Shown piece by piece: positions 36,783-46,254 of a stretch of 64,000 nucleotides of DNA (positions are counted from its first letter, which is position 1; the number at the start of each line of letters is the position of its first letter). The notes under the pieces were generated by a model. It did not search any database and had not been told where the DNA came from. It worked only from the letters and a program-made list of their open reading frames with translations. This stretch comes from Dyella_B jejuensis (GTDB lineage: Bacteria > Pseudomonadota > Gammaproteobacteria > Xanthomonadales > Rhodanobacteraceae). The position numbers were made by a program, and so were the translations under genes. Location: positions 1 to 64,000 of the forward strand of contig NZ_JADIKJ010000006.1 in assembly GCF_044904675.1 (NCBI RefSeq), read 5' to 3'.

Positions 36783-37298
36783 TTAGAACGGAATATCGTC
36801 ATCGTCGAAATTGCTGTTGCTTTCCGGTGGCGGCACGGATTGACGCTGCGGCGCACCGCCGAAATCATCGCCGCCGCTACCGCCACGGCGTGGCGGGCCG
36901 CCCTGCGGGCGCTCGCGATAACCACCACCGCCGCCACCGCTCATGCCGCCGCCCTCGCCACTACCGCCGCCGAGCATCTGCAGTTCGCTAGCGATGATGT
37001 CGGTGGAATAGCGCTCGACGCCGTCCTTGCCGGTGTACTTGTCGGTGCGCAACGAGCCTTCGACGTAGACCTGGCGGCCCTTCTTGAGATATTCGCCGGC
37101 GATCTCCGCCAGCCGGCCGAACAGCTTGACGCGATGCCATTCGGTGCGTTCCTGCTTCTGGCCGCTTTGCTTGTCGGTCCATTGTTCGGAAGTGGCGATG
37201 CTCAGGCTGGCAATCGCGGTACCGCTGCCGGTATAGCGGACTTCGGGATCCGCGCCGAGATTGCCGACCAGGATGACTTTATTTATGCCGCGTGCCAT
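36783..37298 (-). CDS. ssb: Single-stranded DNA-binding protein
   Basis: 171 residues from the ATG at 37298 (GAGGT site; the longer frame from 37310 adds four residues). N-terminal OB fold (1-110): MARGINKVILVGNLGADPEV, EQWTDK, TEWHRVKLFGRLAEIAGEYL and VYVEGSLRTDKY. A Gly/Arg/Pro-rich linker and the acidic tip DDDDIPF follow; the tip recruits other replication and repair proteins. It binds ssDNA as a tetramer. It stands alone; uvrA, a usual neighbour in enterobacteria, is not here. Bases 37299-37598 between ssb and glpK show no gene. Confidence 0.97.
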   Translation of the reverse strand: MARGINKVILVGNLGADPEVRYTGSGTAIASLSIATSEQWTDKQSGQKQERTEWHRVKLFGRLAEIAGEYLKKGRQVYVEGSLRTDKYTGKDGVERYSTDIIASELQMLGGGSGEGGGMSGGGGGGYRERPQGGPPRRGGSGGDDFGGAPQRQSVPPPESNSNFDDDDIPF

Positions 37299-37598
37299 GG
37301 ATGACCTCAAGACTGAATCTGGACAAGTTTTTTTGCTTGATCAGCGTCGGATTGCCGCTTCGCCGCGATGGTGGACACTACGCCTGCAGCCTTGGCTGAA
37401 ATGGCGTGCGCGCGGAGGACCATCGACGCTGACCTTGGTTTTCCACGAGAGCCGTCAACCACCGGCCCACAGGCACTCCATGATACATGCCTGACGCCCG
37501 GCCTCCCGGCACTCGCTCCAGCTTGGGTGATGGGCCGCCATCCCGGCAATACCCGGGCCCAGCCGCATACCCCATCGGTACAACGGCCGGATCGCAAT

Positions 37599-39095
37599 TC
37601 ACACCTTGAAGGCCATGGTGGCCTCGATAGCCTGTCGCCACCCCGTGTAGAGCGCCTCGCGCTGGTTTTCCGGCATGGCGGGTTCGAACCGGTGATCGAC
37701 TGCCCAATGACGGGCGATGTCCTCGCGGCTGGACCAGAAGCCGGTGGCGAGGCCGGCCAGGTAGGCCGCGCCCAGCGCGGTGGTCTGGGCCACTTTCGGC
37801 CGCAGCACAGGCACATTCAGCATGTCGCTCTGGAACTGCCCCAGGAATCCGTTGGCGATGGCGCCGCCATCGGCGCGCAACTCTTTTAGCTTCAGGCCCG
37901 CGTCGCTTTCCATCGCCGCCAGCACATCGCGGGTCTGGTAAGCCATCGACTCCAGCGCCGCGCGAACGAAGTGCTCCTTGGTGGTGCCACGCGAAAGCCC
38001 GAATACGGCGCCACGCACATCGCTGCGCCAGTAGGGCGCGCCCAGTCCGACAAAGGCCGGCACCATATAGACGCCTTCGTTGGTGCCGGCGCGCTCGGCG
38101 TATTGCTGCGAATCGCTGGCCTTGCCCAGCATGCGCAGGCCGTCGCGCAACCACTGGATCACCGAACCGGCAACGAAGATGCTGCCTTCCAGCGCGTATT
38201 CCACTTTGCCGTCCAGGCCCCAGGCGATAGTGGTGAGCAAACCGTTCTGCGAGGTGACGGCCTGCTCGCCCGTGTTCATCAGCATGAAGCAACCGGTGCC
38301 GTAAGTATTCTTGGCCATGCCCGGTTGGAAGCAGGCCTGGCCGAACAAGGCCGCCTGCTGGTCGCCCGCCACGCCGGCGATCGGCACTTCCTGGCCGAAG
38401 AAATGCCGGCCCAGGGTCTTGCCATAGATTTCGCTGCTTGAACGTACCTCGGGCAGCATCGCTTTGGGCACATCGAGCATGTCCAGCAGCTGGTCGTCCC
38501 ATCGCTGTGCGTGAATGTCATACATCAAAGTACGCGAGGCATTGGTGTAGTCGGTGACATGCGCCTTGCCGCCGGTGAGATTCCAGATCAGCCAGGTATC
38601 GATGGTGCCGAACAGCAGCTCGCCGCGCCTGGCGCGTTCGCGCGCACCCTCGACGCGATCGAGCATCCACTTCACTTTGGTGCCGGAGAAGTACGCATCG
38701 ATCAGCAAACCGGTCTTGGCGCGCACCATTTGGTCGTGGCCGGCGGCGACCAGTTCATCGCAGATCTCGCGGGTCTGCCGCGATTGCCACACGATGGCGT
38801 TGTAGATCGGTTGTCCAGTTGCCTTGTCCCACACCACTGCGGTTTCACGCTGGTTGGTGATGCCGATGCCGGCAATGGCGCGCGCGTCGACCTGCGCGTT
38901 GTTCATCACTTCGGTGATGGTGGTAAGCACGCTGGTCATGATTTCGCGCGGGTTGTGTTCGACCCAGCCCGGCTGCGGGAAAATTTGCCCGAATTCGCGC
39001 TGCGCTACGCCGGCGATGCTTCCCGCGCGATCGAACAGAATCGCGCGTGAGCTGGTCGTGCCCTGGTCGATCGCCAGGATGTAGGGCTTATCCAT
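37599..39095 (-). CDS. glpK: Glycerol kinase
   Basis: 498 residues, the normal length. FGGY-family motifs: LAIDQGTTSSRAILFD at the N-terminus, GITNQRETAVVWDKATGQP, the AIVWQSRQTREICDEL region, IPIAGVAGDQQAALFGQAC, and the C-terminal ADGGAIANGFLGQFQSD. It phosphorylates glycerol with ATP to sn-glycerol 3-phosphate in the cytoplasm. glpD follows upstream in the same direction (125-base gap), so the two probably form one glycerol-use unit. No glycerol facilitator (glpF) or GlpR repressor is encoded in the window. Confidence 0.97.
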   Translation of the reverse strand: MDKPYILAIDQGTTSSRAILFDRAGSIAGVAQREFGQIFPQPGWVEHNPREIMTSVLTTITEVMNNAQVDARAIAGIGITNQRETAVVWDKATGQPIYNAIVWQSRQTREICDELVAAGHDQMVRAKTGLLIDAYFSGTKVKWMLDRVEGARERARRGELLFGTIDTWLIWNLTGGKAHVTDYTNASRTLMYDIHAQRWDDQLLDMLDVPKAMLPEVRSSSEIYGKTLGRHFFGQEVPIAGVAGDQQAALFGQACFQPGMAKNTYGTGCFMLMNTGEQAVTSQNGLLTTIAWGLDGKVEYALEGSIFVAGSVIQWLRDGLRMLGKASDSQQYAERAGTNEGVYMVPAFVGLGAPYWRSDVRGAVFGLSRGTTKEHFVRAALESMAYQTRDVLAAMESDAGLKLKELRADGGAIANGFLGQFQSDMLNVPVLRPKVAQTTALGAAYLAGLATGFWSSREDIARHWAVDHRFEPAMPENQREALYTGWRQAIEATMAFKV

Positions 39096-39220
39096 GAAAG
39101 GCTCCTGTGAAGTCGGTCGCGATCCAGCCGCCCATGCGGCCGGTACGCCGGACGCATGGAACGGTCATTGCCCGCATGCCCGGAAACACGGCTGACAGTA
39201 AGAGGGGAACAGACGCCGAC

Positions 39221-40729
39221 TCACGCGAACGAAGCCCGGCACCGTGGCGCGTTGGCGAGATACGTCGCCAGCCGCGTCACCTGTTCCGGCTGGAAACGCA
39301 GGCCGAGCTTGCTGCGCCGCCAGAGCACGTCGTCGGTGTCCACCACCCATTCCAGCGCACGCAGATAATCCACTTCAGCCTGGTAGAGATCCGCGCCGAA
39401 GTGCTCGCCCAGGTCCTGCAGCGAACGTGCCTGGCCGAGGATGCGCGTAGTGCGGCTGCCATAGCTATGCACCAGGCGCCACACCATCGCTTCGGGCAGC
39501 CAGGGGTGCGCTGCTTGCAATTCGCGTTGCAGGACGTCCACGTCCTGCCGTTCGCCACCGGGTAATGGATGGCCTTTGGACGTCCATGCTTCCGACGCAT
39601 GCGGAAACAGCGGCGCCAATTGGTCCAGTGCTTCTTCCGCCAGTTTGCGGTAAGTGGTCAGCTTGCCACCGAACACGTTGAGCAGCGGCGCGCCGTGCCG
39701 GTCCAGCTCAAGCAGGTAATCGCGCGTGACCTGCGAGGCATTGCCGGTGTCGTCATCGAGCAGCGGGCGCACGCCGCTGTAGCTCCATACGACATCGGCT
39801 GGCGCGATGCCGCGCTTGAAGTAGCGATTCACGGCGTCGCACAGGTAATGCGTTTCCTGCTCATCGATGTGCAATGACGCGGGATCGCCGTGATAGTCCA
39901 GGTCGGTGGTGCCGATCAGCGTGAACTGGTGCTCGTAAGGGATCGCAAACACGATCCGGCGATCGGGCTGCTGGAAGATATACGCATGCGAGTGTTCGAA
40001 CAGCCGCGGCACGACGATGTGGCTGCCCTTGACCCATCGCAACGCATGATCATGGCCGACCTTGGCCACCTGTTCGAGGAACTGCACGGCCCACGGGCCG
40101 GTGGCGTTGACCAGTGCCCTGGCGCGCACCAGCAATGGCTTGCCTTGCGCCGGTTGCAGGCGCACATCCCAACCGCCTGGGTCGCGGCTGGCACTCAAGC
40201 AGCGCGTGCGCGGGTAGATGGTGGCGCCGCGTTCCAGTGCATCCATCGCGTTGAGCACCACCAACCGGGCATCCTGCACCCAGGCATCGGAATACACGAA
40301 GCCGGTGTGGAAGTCCGCGCGCAAGGCCGCTCCGGCCTCGTGTCGTTTCAGTGCGATGCGCCGCGATCCGGGCAAAGTGCGGCGACCACGCCCCAGGTTG
40401 TCGTAGAGAATCAGGCCTAGCCGGATCATCCACACAGGCCGCAGATGCGACTGGTGCGGCAACACGAAGCGCAATGGCCAGATGATGTGCGGGGCCGCGC
40501 GCAGCAGCACCTCGCGCTCGGCCAGCGCCTTGCCTACCAGCGCGAATTCGTATTGCTCCAGGTAGCGCAGGCCGCCATGGATCAGCTTGGTGCTGGCGCT
40601 GGAGGTATGCGCAGCCAGATCGTCGCTCTCACACAGGCAGACCGAAAGCCCGCGCCCGGCCGCGTCCCGCGCAATGCCTACGCCGTTGATCCCACCGCCG
40701 ACTACCAGTAGATCGAACTGCTCAGTCAT
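39221..40729 (-). CDS. glpD: Aerobic glycerol-3-phosphate dehydrogenase
   Basis: 502 residues from the ATG at 40729. An FAD-binding Rossmann motif opens the protein (LLVVGGGINGVGIARDAAGRG), followed by SSASTKLIHGGLRYLEQYEF. Later come WVKGSHIVVPRLF, PYEHQFTLIGTTDLDYHGD, SGVRPLLDD and GGKLTTYRKLAE. It is a membrane-associated enzyme that oxidises glycerol 3-phosphate to dihydroxyacetone phosphate and reduces ubiquinone. It is upstream of glpK in the same direction, an order compatible with an operon. An extended N-terminal frame exists but contains no family sequence. Confidence 0.96.
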   Translation of the reverse strand: MTEQFDLLVVGGGINGVGIARDAAGRGLSVCLCESDDLAAHTSSASTKLIHGGLRYLEQYEFALVGKALAEREVLLRAAPHIIWPLRFVLPHQSHLRPVWMIRLGLILYDNLGRGRRTLPGSRRIALKRHEAGAALRADFHTGFVYSDAWVQDARLVVLNAMDALERGATIYPRTRCLSASRDPGGWDVRLQPAQGKPLLVRARALVNATGPWAVQFLEQVAKVGHDHALRWVKGSHIVVPRLFEHSHAYIFQQPDRRIVFAIPYEHQFTLIGTTDLDYHGDPASLHIDEQETHYLCDAVNRYFKRGIAPADVVWSYSGVRPLLDDDTGNASQVTRDYLLELDRHGAPLLNVFGGKLTTYRKLAEEALDQLAPLFPHASEAWTSKGHPLPGGERQDVDVLQRELQAAHPWLPEAMVWRLVHSYGSRTTRILGQARSLQDLGEHFGADLYQAEVDYLRALEWVVDTDDVLWRRSKLGLRFQPEQVTRLATYLANAPRCRASFA

Positions 40730-41176
40730 CGCTCGTCCCTGGAACTGCATTGCAAAGCATCGCTGCGGGCTGCTGGAACACGCACTGCGCCTGTGCGCGG
40801 CAGCGGCGGATAGAAGGCCATGCGCGGCATCTCCGGTTTCGCGTTCGGACGTTGCCTTTAGGATCGCATGCCAGGGCCTGGCTCGCTTCGAGGGAGCGAT
40901 GCACTTGCGTACCGGCCGTGGTGGACAGCCGGCTTGGCCACAGCCTCCAGCGCCGCAGGCGCGGCAGCAGGCAACGGCGTTCACCTTCGCGCTATGGCGC
41001 TGGACCGGCTCGATGCCACCTGCTCCGGCAGATCGTGGCTTGGCCTGCGTCTGGAGAATCGCCGCAAGATGGCGCGGGGCCAAACAATCCTCGGTGCACC
41101 GTCAAAGCGCCGGACTGGAAGAACTTTCGGGCAGGATCACACGTAATGCAGGCTCCGCCCCTATAATCGAAGTTCT
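40730..41176. promoter_or_regulatory. Divergent promoter region of glpD and ispB
   Basis: About 450 bases between divergent genes, GC-rich, with no credible gene. A TATAAT -10 element stands at 41162-41167 with a weak -35; it would start the ispB transcript at about 41174. No clear GlpR-type palindrome was found by eye in front of glpD. Confidence 0.5.
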
Positions 41177-42196
41177 ATGTCCAGCCCCAGCCGCATGAAC
41201 ACCGTTCTCCAGACCATCGATCCCGCACGCGATTTTGCCGGGGTGCGCGCCCTTGCCGAGGGCGACATGCAGCGCATCGATGCCCTGGTCCGGCAGCGGC
41301 TGGCCTCCGACGTGGTGCTGATCAACCAGATCGCCGACCACATCATTGCCGGCGGCGGCAAGCGCCTGCGCCCGATGCTGCATGCCCTGGCCGCCGGCGC
41401 AGCTGGCTACACCGGCGACAAGCACATCAAGCTGGCGGCGGTCATCGAGTTCATCCATACCTCTACGTTGCTGCACGATGACGTGGTGGATGAGTCGGAC
41501 CTGCGCCGCGGCCGCAAGACGGCCAATGCCCTGTGGGGCAATGCCGCCAGCGTGCTGGTGGGCGACTTCCTCTATTCGCGCTCGTTCCAGCTGATGGTGG
41601 AGCTGGACGATATGCGCATCATGCGCATCCTGGCCGATACCACCAACACCATTGCCGAGGGCGAGGTGTTGCAGTTGCTCAACATCGGCAATGCCGACGT
41701 GGACGAAGCGGCCTACCTGGCCGTGATCGAGCGCAAGACCGCCGTACTGTTCGCCGCCGCCACCCAGCTGGGCGGCTTGCTGGGCGGGCTGGCGGAAGCT
41801 CAGGTCGCGGCGCTGCGCCGCTATGGCATGCAGCTCGGCTACGCCTTCCAGATTGCCGACGACCTGCTCGATTACGTCAGCGACGTCAGCACGCTGGGCA
41901 AGAACATCGGCGACGACCTGGCCGAGGGCAAGCCCACCTTGCCGCTGATCTATGCGCTGCAGCGCGTCAGCCAGGAGCAGGCGCGCGAGATGCGGCATGC
42001 GATCGAGCACGGTGGCCTGGATTCGCTGGATCCCATCCTTCAAGCCATCCGCGAGTCGGGCGCGATCGAGCGCACCCGCGAGTGCGCCCTGCGGCACGCC
42101 CGGGCCGCGCGCGAGGCATTGGCCTCGCTGCCTGCGTCTTCCTATCGGGATGCTTTGGCGACGCTGGCCGATTACTCGGTGCAGCGCACGTTTTAA
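41177..42196 (+). CDS. ispB: Polyprenyl (octaprenyl) diphosphate synthase
   Basis: 339 residues. Trans-isoprenyl diphosphate synthase motifs: GGGKRLRP, the first aspartate-rich site HDDVVDESDLRRG, and the second QIADDLLDYVSDVSTLGKNIGDDL. GKPTLPLIYAL is conserved around the second site. It builds the C40-type side chain of ubiquinone. The TATAAT only ten bases upstream of the first ATG suggests either a leaderless message or use of the ATG at 41195 (333 residues). It is functionally linked to the ubiquinone hydroxylases at 43.8-46.3 kb. Confidence 0.95.
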   Translation: MSSPSRMNTVLQTIDPARDFAGVRALAEGDMQRIDALVRQRLASDVVLINQIADHIIAGGGKRLRPMLHALAAGAAGYTGDKHIKLAAVIEFIHTSTLLHDDVVDESDLRRGRKTANALWGNAASVLVGDFLYSRSFQLMVELDDMRIMRILADTTNTIAEGEVLQLLNIGNADVDEAAYLAVIERKTAVLFAAATQLGGLLGGLAEAQVAALRRYGMQLGYAFQIADDLLDYVSDVSTLGKNIGDDLAEGKPTLPLIYALQRVSQEQAREMRHAIEHGGLDSLDPILQAIRESGAIERTRECALRHARAAREALASLPASSYRDALATLADYSVQRTF

Positions 42197-42205
42197 AGGA
42201 ATCCG

Positions 42206-42520
42206 TTACTTACCCGGCGATTCCGGCGGGATATTCTCGCGATAATCGATTCTTCTGAGAATGCGCGTTTTGGTCGAAACCAGCAGGTATTCGTTTTCCG
42301 TGCCATGCACCCATTCATAGCCATCCGTGGGCTTGTCCAGATGGTAGTGGTGGTAGTTCTGGATGACGTTGCCGTCCGCCATGTATTGCTCGGGCACAGG
42401 ACGTCCCGTGTGATAAAGCTGTACACCCGCCCGACTTGCACTTTCCGGAAATGGCGATGCCGCAATGCCAAACGACACAAACAGCAAGCCGGAAAGCAAC
42501 GCTTTGGAATACGACCTCAT
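42206..42520 (-). CDS. RcnB-like small periplasmic protein
   Basis: 104 residues with a signal peptide (KALLSGLLFVSFGIAAS). The short domain has YHHYHLDKPTDGYEWVHGTE, followed by YLLVSTKTRILRRID. The pattern of a Trp-Val element, then a 'Y-L-L-V' strand and a final Ile/Asp, resembles the RcnB/DUF11-like family tied to nickel/cobalt balance. The homology is short, so the function is only suggested. The gene ends 10 bases from the convergent ispB stop. Confidence 0.65.
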   Translation of the reverse strand: MRSYSKALLSGLLFVSFGIAASPFPESASRAGVQLYHTGRPVPEQYMADGNVIQNYHHYHLDKPTDGYEWVHGTENEYLLVSTKTRILRRIDYRENIPPESPGK

Positions 42521-42644
42521 GCAATATCCCCTTTTGGCTGTGTCACGACAGAATCGCCGATTAAGCATGGCTTGCGCAATATGCCCCATGTCGACCCTGA
42601 GCAACGTGGGGCGCGCACTGACCTGAGCTATACCATTGCAAGCG

Positions 42645-43439
42645 TTACGGCGTGCCGCTGAAAGCAGCACGCAGCCAATCCTGCATCAGGCGATAACTGC
42701 GCGCGGCGGCGCGCGGATCGTACTTGCATCCTGGCGAGTTCTCTCCCACTTCGGTGAAACAATGCACGGCATTGCCGATCACCACGAATTCCCAGTCGGC
42801 CGGACTGGCGCGCATTTCAGCCATGAACCTGTCGGCATCGGGCATGGTGCCCTTGTCGTTAGCGCCGTTCATGGCCAGCACGCGCGCCTTGATGTTCCTG
42901 GACAACGCCGGATCATCGGTCGCCAGGCCACCGTGGAAGGACACGACAGCGGCAATGTCTGCGCCACTGCGCGCCAAATCCAATACGGCGGTGCCGCCGA
43001 AGCAGAAGCCGATCGCCGCCAGCTTGCCGGTATCGATCGGCGCACGCCCGGCCTGTGCTTTCAACTGCGCAAGCGCTTCGTTGATACGCTTCCTCATCAG
43101 CGCACGATCGCCATATAAAGGCTTGGTCGCCGCTTGCGCCTGATCGGCATGTCCCGGCTGGGGCCTGACATTTTCACCATACATATCAACCAGCAGGATG
43201 ACGTAATCCTTGCCTGCGATCATGTCCGCCTTCTGGATGGCGGCATCATTCACGCCGTACCAGTTCGGCACCATGACGAGCGCCGGACGCTTGACAGCGC
43301 CGGCATCGTCGTACACCAGCACGCTCTTGAAGTGCGTGCCATCCAGCGTCCATGCCACCGGGCGATGCACCATCCGGGCCTGCGCGGCAAAGCTCAGGCC
43401 GACCAGTAACGCGAGACAACTGAATCGAGCGAAGCGCAT
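42645..43439 (-). CDS. Dienelactone hydrolase family protein, exported
   Basis: 264 residues with a signal peptide (FSCLALLVGLSFAAQA). The alpha/beta-hydrolase fold shows VMVPNWYGVND, the Cys nucleophile elbow GFCFGG, and candidate acid and His in NGANDKG and AVHCFTE. The Cys-based elbow is the hallmark of the dienelactone hydrolase family. Export is unusual for classic catabolic enzymes, so the substrate is probably an extracytoplasmic ester or lactone. The upstream side holds the MITE at 43492. It is followed downstream (same strand) by the RcnB-like gene after 124 bases. Confidence 0.88.
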   Translation of the reverse strand: MRFARFSCLALLVGLSFAAQARMVHRPVAWTLDGTHFKSVLVYDDAGAVKRPALVMVPNWYGVNDAAIQKADMIAGKDYVILLVDMYGENVRPQPGHADQAQAATKPLYGDRALMRKRINEALAQLKAQAGRAPIDTGKLAAIGFCFGGTAVLDLARSGADIAAVVSFHGGLATDDPALSRNIKARVLAMNGANDKGTMPDADRFMAEMRASPADWEFVVIGNAVHCFTEVGENSPGCKYDPRAAARSYRLMQDWLRAAFSGTP

Positions 43440-43491
43440 TCGTATCTCCTTTGAATAGAAGGCGAATCTGCCGGGATGGGCGACTACGTCA

Positions 43492-43832
43492 CTAGGGATG
43501 CTCTGATCAATGCTACGTAGGCGTCACCAGCTCTGTCTGTTCGCAGACCATAGGTTCGTCGGCGCACGCGGGGAGGGTACATGGATGTACCCGGCTTTGA
43601 GGAGCGAGGAAGGCGGACTGGCTGTCTGTCGAGACGACGGACCGCAGGGATGCGGACAGACAGAGCTGGCCCCAACATGTTGAATTTAAAGCGATGGGGT
43701 GATGTCCAGAAGGCTCGCAGAGTGCGCCGCGCGGCTTGGCAAGACGGCCAGTCTTCCCGGCGCCGCACAACCCACTCTGCGAGCCTTCTGGTCATCATGC
43801 CGCCTGCGTAGCATTGATCAGAGCATCCCTAG
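43492..43832. repeat. Complete 341-bp MITE-like element with nested palindromes
   Basis: Terminal inverted repeats at 43492-43522 and 43802-43832 match at 30 of 31 bases. Both ends read CTAG at the edge, so a CTAG target duplication with 27-base repeats beginning GGATGCTCTG is equally possible. Inside are further inverted pairs: 43527-43545 with 43651-43669 (18 of 19), 43701-43724 with 43773-43796 (23 of 24), and an 18-bp perfect palindrome at 43575-43592. There is no transposase frame. It resembles a non-autonomous element, perhaps of IS5-type; a partial inverted copy lies at 1-149. Confidence 0.85.
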
Positions 43833-45031
43833 AGGCCCGCGGCGTGAATGGCGATCTGCCGCTTCAATGGCGTCAGGCGGTCGAGCAAGTGCACGCCCAA
43901 GCTGCGCGCCAGGACCAGCGGCGATGCCTGCCAGGCATAAATGCGCGCCAGCGCATCGAAGCCATAGGCATCGAGGGTATCCGCGCTGCGCCGGCGCCGT
44001 GCATAACGCCGCAGCACGTGCGCGGCGGCAAAGTCGCGGCCGGCAGCGCGGGCGGCAACCAGCGTGTCGCGCAGTTCGGCGACATCCCTCAAGCCGAGAT
44101 TCACGCCCTGCCCGGCCAGCGGATGCACCGCGTGCGCGGCATCGCCCAGCAGCACCATCCGTTCGGCCTGATAGGCCCTGGCAAGCTGCAGTTTCAAGGG
44201 GAACGCGGCGCGCGGCGTGGTGGCCGTGATGCAGCCCAGCCGAAAGTCGCTGGCAACGCCCAGTTCATTGAGAAAATCGTCATCGCTCAAGGCCAAGACC
44301 CTTTCCGCCTCGATCTCGGGCAACGACCACACGACGGAGCTGCGACCGTCGGCCAACGGCAGTAAGGCAACAGGACCTGTAGCCAGAAAACGCTGCCAGC
44401 AGGCATGCGCATGCGGACGTTCGGTGGCGACGTGTGCCACGACCGCGCGCTGCGCATAGTCGCGGCCGTGCGTAGCAATGCCAGCGCGCTCGCGCAGCGG
44501 CGAGCCCGCACCGTCGGCAGCGACCAGCAGGCGGGTAGCGAGGCTCTCGCCATCGGCAAGTTCCAACACGACACGGTCGGCACGCACCTCGTAATGAGTC
44601 ACCGCCGCGGGACACAGGCGCTGCACGCCGGCAGCCTCCAGCGACTGCCAGAGCATCCACTGCACCAGGCTGTTCTCGACGATGTAACCGAGCAGGTCGC
44701 GGCCCCCGTCGGCAGCATCGAAATCGATCGCCGCGCCGCTCGCGGCATCCCACACATGCATATGCGCGTAAGGGCAGGCGCGCGCGTGGCGAATGGACGT
44801 CCATACGCCCAGGTCATTCAGCAATGCCACGGAGGATGGCGCAAGGCCGACGACGCGCAGGTCATGGTCGTCCCGCGCATGCCAGGGCGAAGGCGGCCGC
44901 GCTTCCAGCAAGGCCGTGTTGAAGCCGGCACGACTCAGCGCGAGCGCCGCGGCTGCGCCGACCATGCCGCCGCCAACCACGGCGATGTCGATGGCGGGCG
45001 CGCGGCGTTGCGTGGCAGGAATGGTTCTCAT
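43829..45031 (-). CDS. UbiH/UbiI/VisC family FAD-dependent hydroxylase
   Basis: 400 residues from the ATG at 45031. FAD-binding fingerprint IDIAVVGGGMVGAAAALALS (about 12-31), the middle LLVAADGAGSPLRERAGI, and the C-terminal GDAAHAVHPLAGQGVNLGLRD, the signature of ubiquinone-pathway aromatic hydroxylases. Which ring position it oxidises (C5, UbiI, or C6, UbiF) cannot be told by eye. It overlaps the upstream ubiH-like gene by four bases (ATGA). The stop codon TAG lies within the CTAG at the edge of the adjacent MITE. Confidence 0.92.
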   Translation of the reverse strand: MRTIPATQRRAPAIDIAVVGGGMVGAAAALALSRAGFNTALLEARPPSPWHARDDHDLRVVGLAPSSVALLNDLGVWTSIRHARACPYAHMHVWDAASGAAIDFDAADGGRDLLGYIVENSLVQWMLWQSLEAAGVQRLCPAAVTHYEVRADRVVLELADGESLATRLLVAADGAGSPLRERAGIATHGRDYAQRAVVAHVATERPHAHACWQRFLATGPVALLPLADGRSSVVWSLPEIEAERVLALSDDDFLNELGVASDFRLGCITATTPRAAFPLKLQLARAYQAERMVLLGDAAHAVHPLAGQGVNLGLRDVAELRDTLVAARAAGRDFAAAHVLRRYARRRRSADTLDAYGFDALARIYAWQASPLVLARSLGVHLLDRLTPLKRQIAIHAAGL

Positions 45032-46254
45032 GGCAGGCGCTCCAGCACCGCGCGCGGCGGTTGCCCGCGAAAACCCATGCCGCGGCGGGCAAGCGCCCGC
45101 TGCAACGGTGGTACGCGGTCGTAGGCGAGCAAGGCGAGCGAGCGCAACGGCGCGAGCCAGGGCTGCGGCATGCACGCGAAGCGAACGAGATCGTGGCTCA
45201 TCGCCATCGTGCCCGCGCGGTCCGGCTCACGGCGCGCGGCATACTGCTCCAGCAGCCGTGTTGAACCGGGATCGGCCGCCTCCGCCACCAGTTCGGCCAG
45301 CGTCAAGGCATCGCGCAGACCAAGGTTGAAGCCCTGGGCGCCGATGGGATGTACCGTTTGCGCGGCATTGCCGACCAGCACCGCGCGCGATGCGATCAAC
45401 CGTTGCGCGGCAACCCGACGGATCGCATACGGATGGCGCTTGCCCGGCCGCTGCAACCGTCCCAGTCGCCAGCCGAAGCGCCGTTGCGCCAATGCGATGA
45501 AATCCGTGTCGTCCATGGCGCCGACCTCGGCAGCCGCGGCCGCGGCCACGGTAAGCACCAATCCGCAGCGACGCTCGGCCAGCGGCAGCATGGCAATCGG
45601 TCCGTCATCGGAGAAACGCTCCCAGGCGCGGTTCGCCGGATCCCGCTCGGGCGTCAGCGTGCATACGAACAGGGTTTGCCGGTAGTCATGAATATCGGCC
45701 TGGATGCCGAGCTGGGCGCGCACGAAGGATTCGGTACCGTCGGCACCAACCAGCAACGCGGCGTCGATATGTCGCGGGCCTTGCTGGGTCTGGATTTCCG
45801 CACGCCAGCCATGTTCGTAGCGGGTCAGTCCGGTGAGGCTTGCGGGAGCAATGCGGGTGAGTTGCGTACAGGTATCGAGCCTGCGCAGCAAGGCCGCGCC
45901 CAGTTCGCGGGCGGGCAAGGTCCAGCCTAATGCGTCCACGCCATGGTGCGCCGCATCCAGGCGTGCGCTGCCGAACTCGCCGGCGCGACTGACGTGGATG
46001 TGCCGAATCGGCGTGGCCTGCGCGGCGGCAAGCGGCCACACGCCGATGGCATCGAGCCCGTTCACGGTGGCGCGGGCCAGGGCGAGATTGCGCTCGTCGT
46101 AGCTGGGTTGAGCGTCCGTGCGCGGCGCGGCGGCTTCGACCAGGGTGGCGCGGCAACCGGCGGCATCGAGCGCAATGGCAAGGCTGGCGCCGACCAGTCC
46201 GCCGCCGACAATCAGTACCTGGCCATGGGAGTCAAACGGAACAGAAGCATTCAT
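45028..46254 (-). CDS. ubiH: 2-octaprenyl-6-methoxyphenol hydroxylase, UbiH-like
   Basis: 408 residues from the ATG at 46254. The Rossmann fingerprint VLIVGGGLVGASLAIALDAAG opens the protein near residue 14. SYDERNLALARATVNGLDAIG is the UbiH-type stretch, then LLVGADGTESFVRAQLGI and LVGNAAQTVHPIGAQGFNLGLRD, the last with Asn-Ala instead of the more common Asp-Ala. It belongs to ubiquinone ring hydroxylation. It overlaps a second hydroxylase gene and faces the BtuM-like gene across about 100 bases. The extended frame upstream of 46254 carries no family sequence. Confidence 0.9.
   Translation of the reverse strand: MNASVPFDSHGQVLIVGGGLVGASLAIALDAAGCRATLVEAAAPRTDAQPSYDERNLALARATVNGLDAIGVWPLAAAQATPIRHIHVSRAGEFGSARLDAAHHGVDALGWTLPARELGAALLRRLDTCTQLTRIAPASLTGLTRYEHGWRAEIQTQQGPRHIDAALLVGADGTESFVRAQLGIQADIHDYRQTLFVCTLTPERDPANRAWERFSDDGPIAMLPLAERRCGLVLTVAAAAAAEVGAMDDTDFIALAQRRFGWRLGRLQRPGKRHPYAIRRVAAQRLIASRAVLVGNAAQTVHPIGAQGFNLGLRDALTLAELVAEAADPGSTRLLEQYAARREPDRAGTMAMSHDLVRFACMPQPWLAPLRSLALLAYDRVPPLQRALARRGMGFRGQPPRAVLERLP

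Noticed and set aside
43484..43811. Short frames inside the MITE-like element
   Set aside because: They read through palindromes, are Arg-rich, and the copy at 1-149 does not conserve them as proteins.
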